A stretch of DNA of 42,682 nucleotides, from assembly GCA_964607705.1 (NCBI GenBank), contig CAZSLI010000020.1, positions 1 through 42,682 of the forward strand. Direction: 5' to 3'. The position numbers were made by a program, and so were the translations under genes. Each line of letters starts with the position of its first letter. Position 1 is the stretch's first letter. This DNA comes from CAZSLI01 sp964607705 (lineage in GTDB: Bacteria > Actinomycetota > Coriobacteriia > Anaerosomatales > PHET01). Under the pieces are notes generated by a model. That model saw only the letters and a list, made by a program, of their open reading frames with translations, searched no databases and was not told the origin of the DNA. This document shows, in pieces, positions 25,030-33,892 of the stretch.

Positions 25030-26868
25030 GTGCCCGACCCAGCCACTCGCAAGACCCAGCCGGCCGACAAGCAGAAGCGACCGGGGGCCACTCGGCGACT
25101 CTTGCGCTCGACCCAGCTGCGCCCCCGCGAGATCAGCCTCATGATCGTCCTCATCATCCTCATGGGCCTCTTCGAGGGGGTGGGCATCGGCCTGCTGCTC
25201 CCCATTCTCCAGTTCATCGAGGACGGCGTCTCGGCCATCGAGGGAGCAAGCGGCATCTCGGGAGCCATCTACGGAGCTGCCGAGAAGCTGAACATCCCGA
25301 TCACCTTGACATCGCTTCTCGTGATCGCGTTCATCCCGATCATCCTTCGAGGCGTCACGTACTTCTTCAACCAGTGGTACGTCGCCATCCTGCAAAAACG
25401 CGCCGCCCAGAAGCTGAGGGTGCAGGGCTTCGGCGCCCTCGTGCACGGCGATCTCGGCTTTGTGACAGGCGAGCGCCAGGGCGACCTCGTGAACATCTTC
25501 ACGTCGCAGATCTACCGCGGCGGCACCGCCATCCTGCAGTTCATCCAGATGTCGGGCGCGATCGTCATCATCAGCGTCTACATGCTGATCCTGGCGGCGC
25601 TGAGCCTGCCTCTGGCCGGCATCACAGTGGTCGCCGTGGCGGCCATCTTCTGGCTGACCCACGGCAACATCGCGCGTTCGCGGGCGGCGGGCCGAGACGT
25701 CACGCGCACGTCAGGCGAGATGTTCACCGTGATCGCCGAGAGGATCGGCGCCATCCGGCTCATCAAGATGCGCGGGCAAGAGGACGTTGAGACTGAGAAC
25801 GTGCGAGTGACCAGCAACCACTTCGAGCAGGCGCAGATACGTATCCAGCTCGCCAGGGCCGCGGTCGAAGTGACCGTCGACCCCGCGCTCATGCTGGCCG
25901 TTTTCGCGATCCTCTACGTGGGCGTCGAGTTCCTTCACGCCAGCCTGGCCGAGCTCGGCCTGTTCATGTTCATCCTTCTTCGCCTCAATCAGCAGGCCAA
26001 GTCGCTCACCGTCGCGCGCCAGATGATGACGAGCAACGTGGACGGGCTTGAGTCGGTCCTTCGCACCATCGACCGCGCGAAGGAATCGCGGATCGTGGTC
26101 GGCGGCGACCGGGAGTTCTCGGGGCTTCAGGAGGCAGTCACGTTCGACGACGTGAGCTTCAGCTACACCACCATCGACGGCGAGTGCACCGAGGTGCTGA
26201 AGCACGTCTCGCTCAGCATCCCCAGTGGCAGCATGACCGCGTTCGTCGGTCGGTCAGGCGCGGGCAAGTCGACGCTCGTCGACCTCATCCCCCACCTGCG
26301 CGAGGTGAGCGGCGGCCAGATCCTCCTCGATGGCGTGCCGCTCCGCGAGTTCGAGCTCCACAGCCTCAGGCGACACATCGGCTTCATGACCCAAGAAGCC
26401 ATGCTCTTCAACGACACACTGCGCTACAACCTCGTCTACGGCCTTGAGAACGAGGTCACCGACGAGCAGATCAGCGCCGCGCTCGATGCAGCCTACTGCG
26501 GCTTCGTCTCCGATCTGCCCGAGGGGCTCGAGACGGTCGCGGGCGACAGGGGCGTGCGCCTGTCGGGCGGTCAGCGCCAGCGCATCGCGCTCGCTCGCGT
26601 CTTCCTCGCGGACCCCGACATCATCATCCTCGACGAGCCGACGAGCGCGTTGGACTCCGAATCCGAGCTCTACATCCAGAAGGCCCTTGACCGGTACCGC
26701 GCGTCGAAGACGCTCATCGTCATCGCACACCGCCTCTCCACCGTGCAGCGCGCCGACACCATCTTCGTGATCGAGGACGGCGAGGTGGCTGAGTCCGGCT
26801 CGCACGACGATCTCCTCGGCGGCACGGGAGCGTACAGGCGACTGTTCGAGCTCCAGACCAAGCTGTGA
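25030..26868 (+). CDS. ABC exporter/flippase, fused membrane and ATPase domains (MsbA/PglK-like)
   Basis: 612 residues, GTG start with GAGG eight bases upstream. Residues 35-320 form a six-segment type I exporter membrane domain. From about 365 there is an ATPase with Walker A GRSGAGKST (about 406-414), Q-loop FMTQEAMLF, signature LSGGQRQRIALARVF (about 511) and Walker B IIILDEPTSALD (about 531). Such half-size exporters act as homodimers, and PglK/MsbA types flip lipid-linked oligosaccharides. No Wzx flippase is visible in the window, so this protein is the best candidate for translocating the glycan built here. The acetyltransferase gene follows after ten bases. Confidence 0.9.
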   Translation: MPDPATRKTQPADKQKRPGATRRLLRSTQLRPREISLMIVLIILMGLFEGVGIGLLLPILQFIEDGVSAIEGASGISGAIYGAAEKLNIPITLTSLLVIAFIPIILRGVTYFFNQWYVAILQKRAAQKLRVQGFGALVHGDLGFVTGERQGDLVNIFTSQIYRGGTAILQFIQMSGAIVIISVYMLILAALSLPLAGITVVAVAAIFWLTHGNIARSRAAGRDVTRTSGEMFTVIAERIGAIRLIKMRGQEDVETENVRVTSNHFEQAQIRIQLARAAVEVTVDPALMLAVFAILYVGVEFLHASLAELGLFMFILLRLNQQAKSLTVARQMMTSNVDGLESVLRTIDRAKESRIVVGGDREFSGLQEAVTFDDVSFSYTTIDGECTEVLKHVSLSIPSGSMTAFVGRSGAGKSTLVDLIPHLREVSGGQILLDGVPLREFELHSLRRHIGFMTQEAMLFNDTLRYNLVYGLENEVTDEQISAALDAAYCGFVSDLPEGLETVAGDRGVRLSGGQRQRIALARVFLADPDIIILDEPTSALDSESELYIQKALDRYRASKTLIVIAHRLSTVQRADTIFVIEDGEVAESGSHDDLLGGTGAYRRLFELQTKL

Positions 26869-26878
26869 GGGGCGCGGC

Positions 26879-27406
26879 ATGCTGAAGCGGGCTCTTGCAT
26901 CGATCAAGCGGCGTCGACGGGAACGTGCTCGACGCAAGATGGCCGAGGCGATCCGCTCCTCCGTGGCGTCCTGCGGCGTGGGGCTCAAAGTGAACGGGCC
27001 ATCCACGGTCGGACGCGGTCACCTTGTCAGGTTGGGCAACAACGTCAACTTCAACGGGATGACCATCGCCGGTGGAGGTGGCGTCGAGATCGGCGACAAC
27101 TTCCACTCCGGTCCCGGATGCGCGCTGATCTCGCAGAATCATGACTTCGATGGCGATGACTACATCCCGTACGGAAAGAAGATCATCGGCAAGCCCATCG
27201 TCATCGGGGACAACGTGTGGCTGGGGATCAACGTGGTCGTCCTGCCGGGTGTCCGCATCGGTGAGGGCGCCATCGTCGGCGCCGGCGCTGTGGTCACGAA
27301 GGACGTCGAGCGGTGCGCGATCGTCGGCGGGAATCCGGCGCGCTTCATCCGGTTCCGCGACATCGAGCACTACGACCGCCTGAAGGCCGAGGGCAAGTTC
27401 ATGTAG
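26879..27406 (+). CDS. Hexapeptide-repeat O-acetyltransferase (maltose/galactoside acetyltransferase-like)
   Basis: 175 residues. A basic N-terminal helix (LKRALASIKRRRRERARRK) may bind the membrane surface. It is followed by left-handed beta-helix repeats, the loop ISQNHDFDGDD with its catalytic-type histidine, and the closing repeats IVIGDNVWLGINVVVLPGVRIGEGAIVGAGAVVTKDV then GGNPARFI. It uses acetyl-CoA to modify a sugar, presumably on the same glycan as the ABC exporter, from which it is only ten bases away. AGGGG precedes the ATG. Confidence 0.88.
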   Translation: MLKRALASIKRRRRERARRKMAEAIRSSVASCGVGLKVNGPSTVGRGHLVRLGNNVNFNGMTIAGGGGVEIGDNFHSGPGCALISQNHDFDGDDYIPYGKKIIGKPIVIGDNVWLGINVVVLPGVRIGEGAIVGAGAVVTKDVERCAIVGGNPARFIRFRDIEHYDRLKAEGKFM

Positions 27407-27408
27407 GC

Positions 27409-27422
27409 CGGCCTTCGGGCCG
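27409..27422. terminator. Hairpin in the convergent intergenic space
   Basis: CGGCC-TTCG-GGCCG, a UUCG-capped hairpin four bases past the acetyltransferase stop and 14 bases before the end of the convergent SpoIID gene. It has no U-run, so it may be a 3' end stabiliser or weak terminator. Confidence 0.4.
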
Positions 27423-27435
27423 ATGCGCCCGAGGG

Positions 27436-29193
27436 CTAGCGTCCCGGATAGGCGGCCAGAGTGCCGGCCTGCACCTCGAAGGCGTCGATTCCCACGTTCG
27501 TGCCCCGGCTCGCCGCGTCCTTTGTGCCCAGTACCTTGATCAGCACCGTGTGCGTCGTGTCAGCAGACACACCCGTGGCGGTCCAGATGGGTTGGTTGTA
27601 GGCGATGCTCGACCGGTAGAGCGAGACGCGCGCCTTGCGCACCCCATCGAGGTAGACATCCGCGCGGCCACCGGAAGGATACTTCGGCGCATACCAGCGG
27701 AAACCGGTCCCCTTGAAGGCGACTCGGCAGTTCTTCCCTGAGCGCGAGGCGTAGCGATAGGACCCGCCCGAAAGCTTCGACGACCGGTAGGTGGTCCAAC
27801 CGGACGAGTAGATGATGCGCGTGTGGGACTGCTCGTAGCGGGCGCCGAAGTTGATCCGGGAGATATAGATCTTCGTCGACTTCAGCCCCAAGGCGCTGCG
27901 CAGCGTGTCGCCGGTGATGGTGTAGCTCCTGCCGTTAGACCAGGCAATCGTCGCGTGGCGGGCGAAAGCGGAAGGCGCCCGATCGAAGGTGACATTCGTG
28001 ACCGTCGCGGGCGAAGGCGCCGAGTACCCGAGGCTGCCGTCGTTGTCGTCCTTATCGCGAATGGCCGCTGCTATCTGCGAGCCGGTCTTTGTGACGGGCG
28101 CCCACGAATACGAGGGGCTGGTCTGATCGGCGTCATCGACGCCCTTGTAGTAGGGCTTCGGAGTTGATGTCAGCCACACGTCCTCGATGTTGGCGGTGTG
28201 ACCGCCCGTTCCGGACGAGAAGTACGTCACGATGACGGTGGATGAAGGCGCGTGGTACATGACCTGACCGTAGGTGGCGTCAACAGCGCTGTTGGTCCGG
28301 CCGTCCTCGTGGCTCGAGATGTTGGTGTCCGCCCCGCCGATGAGCCGCGAGTGCCCTCCGTAGACCTGGCTGTACGTGGTGCAGTGCAGAATGCCCGACA
28401 GCGTCGAGCCTGTGGTGGGCGACGGCGGGTTCTGGGCCCACGCGTACGACCTCGCCGCCACGGCCTGCGCCTTGAGCGCCTCGGCATTCCAGGACGCAGG
28501 GCTCTCGCGCGGCACGACGCCGTAGAGGTACTGCTCCATGGGAAGGGCGTTCACGAGCCGCAGGGTGGAGGTCGTGACGGTGAGCTTGAGCTGTCCTCGG
28601 TAGCGCATGTACGGATAGCCGCTGGGGTAAGACGAGTTGAGCGCGGGGCCGGATGCATCCTTCACCACAACGAGCGCAGGTGATCCGCTCTCGGCGGCAA
28701 CCGTCACAGGACTCGCGTAGGACTTCCCGTTGACGACCACCTTGCCGCCCGACACGGTGAACGCGTAGTACTTGTCCGCCGAGAGCAACGTCGTGGTCGT
28801 GGCGTTGCTTACCTTGAGACGAGACTTCCAACCTCTGAGCGTCCATGAGCTGCGGGATGCGTCGCTCTTGTCGAGGTTGACCTGAACGGTGGGATTCTTG
28901 TTCTTGCCGAGGGACTCAAGGGTGCTGACTCGGACGCCGCTGCTGGAACCATCGCGGTCCGCGCCGTAGAACCAGCGCAGGATGTCTGCGTACGGCCAGC
29001 CCTTGAGAGCGTAGCCCTGGGCGCCATACTGTGAGAGTCCGATGCCATGACCCCAGCCGCCGCCCGTGATCTTGAACGAGACGTCGGCAAGCGCAGGAGC
29101 CGGTCGAGCGACACCGAGGGCGACGGTGGCCACAAGCATCGCCATCGCGACGCACAGCGACACAGACCGATCGAGCCAAGTGGGATAGCGCAC
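27436..29193 (-). CDS. Secreted SpoIID/LytB-domain protein with C-terminal carbohydrate-binding-like module
   Basis: 585 residues from a GTG at 29193 with GGAGG eight bases upstream; open frame further upstream is unsupported. A signal peptide runs to about residue 36 (cleavage near APALA). The motif WGHGIGLSQYGAQGYA sits at about 47-62, near the N-terminus. The core SpoIID/LytB domain follows with MEQYLYGVVPRESPASW, EALKAQAVAARSYAW and YFSSGTGGHTANIEDVW. The last 120 residues form a beta-rich module (RIIYSSGWTTYRSS to GIDAFEVQAG). I recall similar modules at the ends of secreted actinobacterial proteins. SpoIID is a peptidoglycan lytic transglycosylase in spore-formers; in non-sporulating actinobacteria such proteins probably remodel the wall. 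It lies downstream of the pse operon with a 111-base gap. Confidence 0.85.
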   Translation of the reverse strand: MRYPTWLDRSVSLCVAMAMLVATVALGVARPAPALADVSFKITGGGWGHGIGLSQYGAQGYALKGWPYADILRWFYGADRDGSSSGVRVSTLESLGKNKNPTVQVNLDKSDASRSSWTLRGWKSRLKVSNATTTTLLSADKYYAFTVSGGKVVVNGKSYASPVTVAAESGSPALVVVKDASGPALNSSYPSGYPYMRYRGQLKLTVTTSTLRLVNALPMEQYLYGVVPRESPASWNAEALKAQAVAARSYAWAQNPPSPTTGSTLSGILHCTTYSQVYGGHSRLIGGADTNISSHEDGRTNSAVDATYGQVMYHAPSSTVIVTYFSSGTGGHTANIEDVWLTSTPKPYYKGVDDADQTSPSYSWAPVTKTGSQIAAAIRDKDDNDGSLGYSAPSPATVTNVTFDRAPSAFARHATIAWSNGRSYTITGDTLRSALGLKSTKIYISRINFGARYEQSHTRIIYSSGWTTYRSSKLSGGSYRYASRSGKNCRVAFKGTGFRWYAPKYPSGGRADVYLDGVRKARVSLYRSSIAYNQPIWTATGVSADTTHTVLIKVLGTKDAASRGTNVGIDAFEVQAGTLAAYPGR

Positions 29194-29304
29194 GAAGAGG
29201 ACCTCCAGCTGCTGCGACAAGACTGCGTGTGTCTGTTGCAACGACGATGCCGTCGCACGACACACGTAGATTCTACCACCGAGGGCTCTCTCCACCCTCG
29301 CTCG

Positions 29305-30048
29305 TCACCAGCTCGTGGGTTTCTCCACATGTCGATGGGCTACGTGGCCGTTCAACTCAAGGAGCACCGGCTCCTTCTCCACCACAGCGATCACGTCGGC
29401 CAGCAAGAACCCCTCGGCGAGACGCGCGTAGAGAGCACGGGCAAACTCAAGGTCCTCCGACGTATCGACGGTGAGCCGCCAGTCCGGTCGGGTCGCCCAG
29501 TCGGGCGCCACGACGTTCGTCAGCCGAAAGCGCTCGGGGTGCTGGTAGATGAACGGTGTGACGTGCTCGCGTTCGTGCGGTGCGACCGCTTCGCGATGGG
29601 CGGTCTCGAGCGCATCGCGCGTGAAGGCCTCGGCATCCAGGCCCAGAGGATACGTGCGCACGAGCGTGTTGGTCGCGTAGTCGAATCGACCGCCGTCAAG
29701 CGCCCCGACGACGGCGTCCACGACATCCGGGTCCACGAACGGGCAGTCGGAGGTGATCCGCACGACCACCTCGGCATCAGCGGCCGCCGCGGCACCCTGA
29801 TAGCGGGACAGCACGTCGTCGCTGCTTCCGCGAAAGACCCGGTACCCGAGCGCGGCCACCAAGCCGGCCAGATCGTCGTCGCCAGCGAGGTCGGTGGTGG
29901 CGACCATCACCTCGTCGATCGCCGACGTTCGTGCCACGCGCTCCAGGACTCGCTCGACCACCGGACGGCCACCGAGGTCGGCTCCCGACTTGCCGGGCAG
30001 CCGGGTGGACCCCATGCGGGCCTGCACGATCGCGACTACGCAAGCCAT
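29305..30048 (-). CDS. pseF: Pseudaminic acid cytidylyltransferase (PseF, SpsF-like)
   Basis: 247 residues from the ATG at 30048, which shares one base with the pseI stop. It is a nucleotidyltransferase with the N-terminal IVQARMGSTRLPGK signature, DDVLSRY and RITSDCPFVDPDVVD metal-binding region, as in the SpsF/NeuA superfamily. It would activate pseudaminic acid with CTP to CMP-Pse. The assignment rests mainly on its place as the last gene of an otherwise complete pse operon. By sequence alone it is an SpsF-type cytidylyltransferase. Confidence 0.85.
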   Translation of the reverse strand: MACVVAIVQARMGSTRLPGKSGADLGGRPVVERVLERVARTSAIDEVMVATTDLAGDDDLAGLVAALGYRVFRGSSDDVLSRYQGAAAAADAEVVVRITSDCPFVDPDVVDAVVGALDGGRFDYATNTLVRTYPLGLDAEAFTRDALETAHREAVAPHEREHVTPFIYQHPERFRLTNVVAPDWATRPDWRLTVDTSEDLEFARALYARLAEGFLLADVIAVVEKEPVLLELNGHVAHRHVEKPTSW

Positions 30049-31112
30049 CAGCCGAGCAGCTCCCAAGACACCGGCGTGCCCTTGTCGGCATCCTTCGCGA
30101 TGCGCTTGCCGAGGAAGACGTCGTAGTACTTCGGTGCGAGTCCGAGCCCTGGACGGACCACCCGCAGGTTCTCGGGCGTGAACACATCGCCGGCCCTCAT
30201 GTCGCTGGCGACGTACAGTGACCGGCGGAACTGCAGCGACTTCCTCTCGGCGCCTGTAGGGCCGTAGCGGACCTCGCCGATCGACTGCCAGGCGCGTTCC
30301 GTCTCGGTGACCAGAGCGGCCATCTCGGCGGGCTCGGTGGAAAACGCCGAGTCGACGCCGCCCTCGGCCCGCGACAGCGTGAAATGCTTCTCGACCACCG
30401 TGGCGCCCAGGGCGACAGCGGCTACAGCCACGCCGGTCCCCATCGTGTGGTCCGACAGCCCGACCTCGCAGCCGAACAGGTCACGCAGGTGCGGGATCGT
30501 CGCGAGGTTGCTGTTCGCCGGAGTTGCTGGATAGGTGCTCGTGCACTTGAGGAGCACCAGGTGCTCGCAGCCCGCCTCGCGAGCCGCGGTGACCGCCTCG
30601 CCGAGCTCCTCCACCGTGGCCATGCCAGTCGACATGATGATAGGCTTGCCCGTCGCGGCCGCCTTGCGGATGAGCGGTAGATGCACGTTCTCGAACGATG
30701 CGATCTTGTGGCACGGCGCGCCGAGCTCCTCGAGGAAGTCCACTGCGGTCTCGTCGAATGGCGTCGAGAACGCGATGATCCCCCGCTCGGCGGCGCGGGC
30801 GAAGATGGCCTCGTGCCACTCCCACGGCGTGTAGGCGTCGGCGTACAGCGAGTGCAGCGATCGGCCGGCCCACAGGCTGTCGGGGTCGTCGATCGAGAAC
30901 TCGCCACCCTCAACGTCGAGGGTCAGCGTGTCGGCGGTGTAAGTCTGGATCTTGATCGCGTGCGCACCGGCGTCAGCCGCTGCATCGACGATGGCGAGGG
31001 CGCGTTCGAGCGAGTGGTTGTGGTTGCCGCTCATCTCGGCGATGACGAAGGGCGGGGCGCCCGCGCCGATCATCCGCTCGCCGATCCTCACAACCGTCGC
31101 GTCGGTGCTCAT
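30048..31112 (-). CDS. pseI: Pseudaminic acid synthase (PseI)
   Basis: 354 residues from the ATG at 31112, which has GGAGG six bases upstream and overlaps the PseG-PseH stop by four bases. It condenses 2,4-diacetamido-2,4,6-trideoxy-L-altrose with phosphoenolpyruvate. The NeuB-type barrel has FVIAEMSGNHNHSLERA, AGAHAIKIQTYTADTLTL, FSTPFDETAVDFLEELG, PIIMSTGMAT, LLKCTSTYPA, LSDHTMGTGVAVAAVALGA and VEKHFTLSRAEGGVDSAFS. A C-terminal SAF domain covers about residues 290-354. The EMSGNHN form and long QTYTADT loop favour PseI over sialic or legionaminic acid synthases. Confidence 0.94.
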   Translation of the reverse strand: MSTDATVVRIGERMIGAGAPPFVIAEMSGNHNHSLERALAIVDAAADAGAHAIKIQTYTADTLTLDVEGGEFSIDDPDSLWAGRSLHSLYADAYTPWEWHEAIFARAAERGIIAFSTPFDETAVDFLEELGAPCHKIASFENVHLPLIRKAAATGKPIIMSTGMATVEELGEAVTAAREAGCEHLVLLKCTSTYPATPANSNLATIPHLRDLFGCEVGLSDHTMGTGVAVAAVALGATVVEKHFTLSRAEGGVDSAFSTEPAEMAALVTETERAWQSIGEVRYGPTGAERKSLQFRRSLYVASDMRAGDVFTPENLRVVRPGLGLAPKYYDVFLGKRIAKDADKGTPVSWELLG

Positions 31113-32740
31113 GAACGTCCTCCCCCGAAAGCCGTGCGTGCGACCTGTGCCCTGTGGGCATTCCACGCGTCCCACGTGAGTTCCATCATGGTGGCACCTT
31201 CCTCAGCGGCAAGCGAGCCGCCTGGCCTGAACCCGAACAGCTCGTGCAGCGCGAGACTCCGCGTGTTGCCATCGAGCACCTGCGCATCGATCGCGTCGAG
31301 ACCCAGTTCGTCGAAGGCCGCCTCGACGCCGAGGAAGCACAGCGCGCTCCCCAGCCCCCGCCCCATCGCGTCTGGCGACAGGTAGAAGCCCCATTCGGCT
31401 CTCGCTGCGTCGGAATCGATCCCCCGCAGTTGGAATAGACCGCTCGGCACTCCGGCCACCTCGAACACCCAGGCCGCCGCGTCGTCCGCTTGCGACAGCC
31501 GGTCGAACCACGAAGCGTGTTCCTGGGCCGTGATCTCGTGGCGAGTCGTCATGTGCTGGCGGACCTCAGGCGCGTTACGCCACCGAAGGACCAACTCCAG
31601 GTCTTTGCGCTCAAGCCGACGCAGTGCAAGAGCCGCGGGCGTTCGTCTCTCGCGCCTGATGGCACGCACCAATGCGTGCGAGCGCGCGGCCGCTGCATCC
31701 GCAGTCAATCCGGACGCCGAACTCGACATCTCGCTCAACCGCCCCGGCTCTCTCAGGACGGACTCCAGTGCCGTCTCCCAGGCTCCCGGCTGCGCATGGA
31801 GGCCGCGGGGGATCGCGACAGCGGCCCCATGCGCCGTCAGGCAGCGGACGTTGGACACCTGATTGTCGGCAAGCGTGGCCACGATGGTGGGCAGTCCGAG
31901 GAAGCACCGCTCCCACGTCGCGACACCGCCGGCACCGAGTGCGAGGTCGGCCCCCGCCATGAGCTCTGCCATCCGGTCCGTCGGGCCGATCAGTCGCACG
32001 CCAGGCATGTCGCCGAAGCGATCATGGAGCCCTGCCGAGCCACCGTACGAGCCGCCCCACACGACATCGACCTCGAGCGCATCATTTGCGGCCGCAGCCG
32101 CGTGCAGCGCCGCCGCGGTCGCGTCATCGGGATCGGAGCCGCCGAAGAAGACAAGGACGCGCCGCAGCGAGGTGCGCGGCTTCACCGCGCGCCTCGCGCG
32201 CACGAACTCGCGACGGAGCACCGCGTGCGCCGGACCGATCAGGAAGGCGCAGTCCGCAGGGCAGAGTGCTTGATAGCGGTCGCGCAGCCCGTCCGCGCAG
32301 GCGGTGTCGAGCAGCACGTCGCAATCGTGCGTGCGGTCAGCAAGGTCGTCTACGACCGCGATCCGACATCCGAGCGCCGCTCGCACGCGTCGCTCCCAGA
32401 CTTCATCGAGCGCGTAGGAGTCGACCACCACCCAGTCAACGTCGTGGCCGGCAGCCAGCAGCGCGGCGGCGGTCTGCTCGGCATCCTGCGCGCGCGTCGC
32501 GGGCAGCCACGCCGCGTGCGCGGTCGCCCCGGGCTCGGGAGTGGCCGCCTCGTCCGTCGGCAGCAGGAGCACTTCGAAGCCGGAGTTCTCAGCGGAGGCG
32601 TGCATGGAACCGGGTAGTCGGCGCGAGACGAACACGACGCGCTCGCCCAGCCCGCGAAGCGCCTCGGCGAGCGTCAGGCAGCGAGCGAAGTGGCCACTGC
32701 CGATCGCGATCGAGGAGTCGACGCGGAAGGCGACGGTCAT
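31109..32740 (-). CDS. PseG-PseH fusion: UDP-sugar hydrolase plus N-acetyltransferase
   Basis: 543 residues. Residues 1-345 are PseG, which removes UDP from UDP-2,4-diacetamido-2,4,6-trideoxy-L-altrose. They contain IAIGSGHFARCLTLAEAL with the catalytic-type histidine at residue 17, VVVDSYALD, VLVFFGGSDPDD and the GT-B-like AGGVATWERCFLGLPTIV. Residues 375-543 are a GNAT acetyltransferase matching PseH (ALRRLERKDLELVLRWRN, EWGFYLSPDAMGRGLGSAL, NTRSLALHELFGF), which acetylates the 4-amino group. The fused protein covers two consecutive steps between PseC and PseI. It overlaps both neighbouring genes by four bases. Such fusions are known in other bacteria, as I recall. Confidence 0.93.
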   Translation of the reverse strand: MTVAFRVDSSIAIGSGHFARCLTLAEALRGLGERVVFVSRRLPGSMHASAENSGFEVLLLPTDEAATPEPGATAHAAWLPATRAQDAEQTAAALLAAGHDVDWVVVDSYALDEVWERRVRAALGCRIAVVDDLADRTHDCDVLLDTACADGLRDRYQALCPADCAFLIGPAHAVLRREFVRARRAVKPRTSLRRVLVFFGGSDPDDATAAALHAAAAANDALEVDVVWGGSYGGSAGLHDRFGDMPGVRLIGPTDRMAELMAGADLALGAGGVATWERCFLGLPTIVATLADNQVSNVRCLTAHGAAVAIPRGLHAQPGAWETALESVLREPGRLSEMSSSASGLTADAAAARSHALVRAIRRERRTPAALALRRLERKDLELVLRWRNAPEVRQHMTTRHEITAQEHASWFDRLSQADDAAAWVFEVAGVPSGLFQLRGIDSDAARAEWGFYLSPDAMGRGLGSALCFLGVEAAFDELGLDAIDAQVLDGNTRSLALHELFGFRPGGSLAAEEGATMMELTWDAWNAHRAQVARTAFGGGRS

Positions 32741-33888
32741 GACAGTGCGCGGGTCAGCGCCTCGACGACCGCGTCCTGGTCGGCCTCGGTCATCGCCGGG
32801 AACAGCGGCAGCGTCAACGCGCCGGCGTAATAGCGCTCGGCGTTCGGGAAGTCCCCTGCCGAGAAGCCGAATGCGCGGTAGTAGGGCTGCAGGTGCACCG
32901 GGATGTAGTGCACATTCACGCCGATGCCGGCATCGCGCAGGGCGTCGAACACCTCGGCGCGCGGGCGGGCGTCCTCGGCGAGCTGGACCACGAAGAGGTG
33001 GTGCGCGGAGTACGTCTGCTCCTGACCGCCTTGCCAGGTGAGGGGCAGATCCGCGAGCAGCATCCGATACCGCTCGGCGAGCTCGTTGCGGCGTGTGACG
33101 AACTCGTCCAGCCGCGTCATCTGACTGGCACCGAGCGCCGCCTGGATGTCGGTGAGGCGGAAGTTGAACCCGAGATCGATCTGCTGGTAGTACCAGCCGC
33201 CCTCGCTCTCGCCCTCCATGAAGCGCTCGTCACGGGTGATGCCGTGCGAGCGAAGCAACCGGAGGCGGTCGGCGACATCGGCATCGTTGGTCATGACCAT
33301 GCCGCCTTCGCCGCTCGTCACCGTCTTGACGGGATGGAAGCTAAAAGTGGTGATGTCCGCCCAACGGCCGCTGCCTACTCGCTCTCCGCGGTAGCTGCCT
33401 CCGATGGAATGCGCGGCGTCCTCGATGATGGCGAACCCGAAACGGTCCGCGAGCGCCCTGATGGCCACAAAGTCCGCCGAGAGACCTCCGAAGTCCACCG
33501 CGACGACGATGTTCGGAAGCCGCCCCGCCTGCTCGGCCGCGATGAGCTTGCGCTCGAGCGCGACGGGGTCGAGGTTGAGTGTCACCGGGTCGATGTCTAC
33601 GAAGTCGACGTCCGCACCGCAGTAGCGGCCGGCGTTGGCCGAGGCGACGAAGGTGATCGGCGTCGTCCAGAGCAGGTCGCCGGGCCCGAGCCCCAGTGCG
33701 AGCGCCGCGAGATGGAGCGCGGCTGTGCCGTTGCTCACGGCGATCGCATGGCCCGCGCCGCAGTACTCGGCGACCACCGATTCGAAGCGCTCGACGGTCG
33801 GGCCCTGCGTGAGGAAGTCCGAGCCGAGGACCTCGACGACCGCCGCGATGTCCTCGGCTGAGATGCTCTGGCGGCCGTAAGGAATCAT
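32737..33888 (-). CDS. pseC: UDP-4-amino-4,6-dideoxy-N-acetyl-L-altrosamine transaminase (PseC)
   Basis: 383 residues, PLP-dependent DegT/DnrJ/EryC1 family. It transaminates the 4-keto product of PseB using glutamate. Visible are IPYGRQSISAEDI at the start, VSNGTAALHLAALAL, VDFGGLSADF, EDAAHSIGGSYRG and the PLP lysine in TTFSFHPVKTVTSGEGG. The altrosamine-type enzyme is chosen over other sugar aminotransferases because pseB lies four bases upstream and pseG-H directly downstream. The ribosome site before the ATG is weak, suggesting coupling to pseB. Confidence 0.93.
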   Translation of the reverse strand: MIPYGRQSISAEDIAAVVEVLGSDFLTQGPTVERFESVVAEYCGAGHAIAVSNGTAALHLAALALGLGPGDLLWTTPITFVASANAGRYCGADVDFVDIDPVTLNLDPVALERKLIAAEQAGRLPNIVVAVDFGGLSADFVAIRALADRFGFAIIEDAAHSIGGSYRGERVGSGRWADITTFSFHPVKTVTSGEGGMVMTNDADVADRLRLLRSHGITRDERFMEGESEGGWYYQQIDLGFNFRLTDIQAALGASQMTRLDEFVTRRNELAERYRMLLADLPLTWQGGQEQTYSAHHLFVVQLAEDARPRAEVFDALRDAGIGVNVHYIPVHLQPYYRAFGFSAGDFPNAERYYAGALTLPLFPAMTEADQDAVVEALTRALS

Positions 33889-33892
33889 GCTG

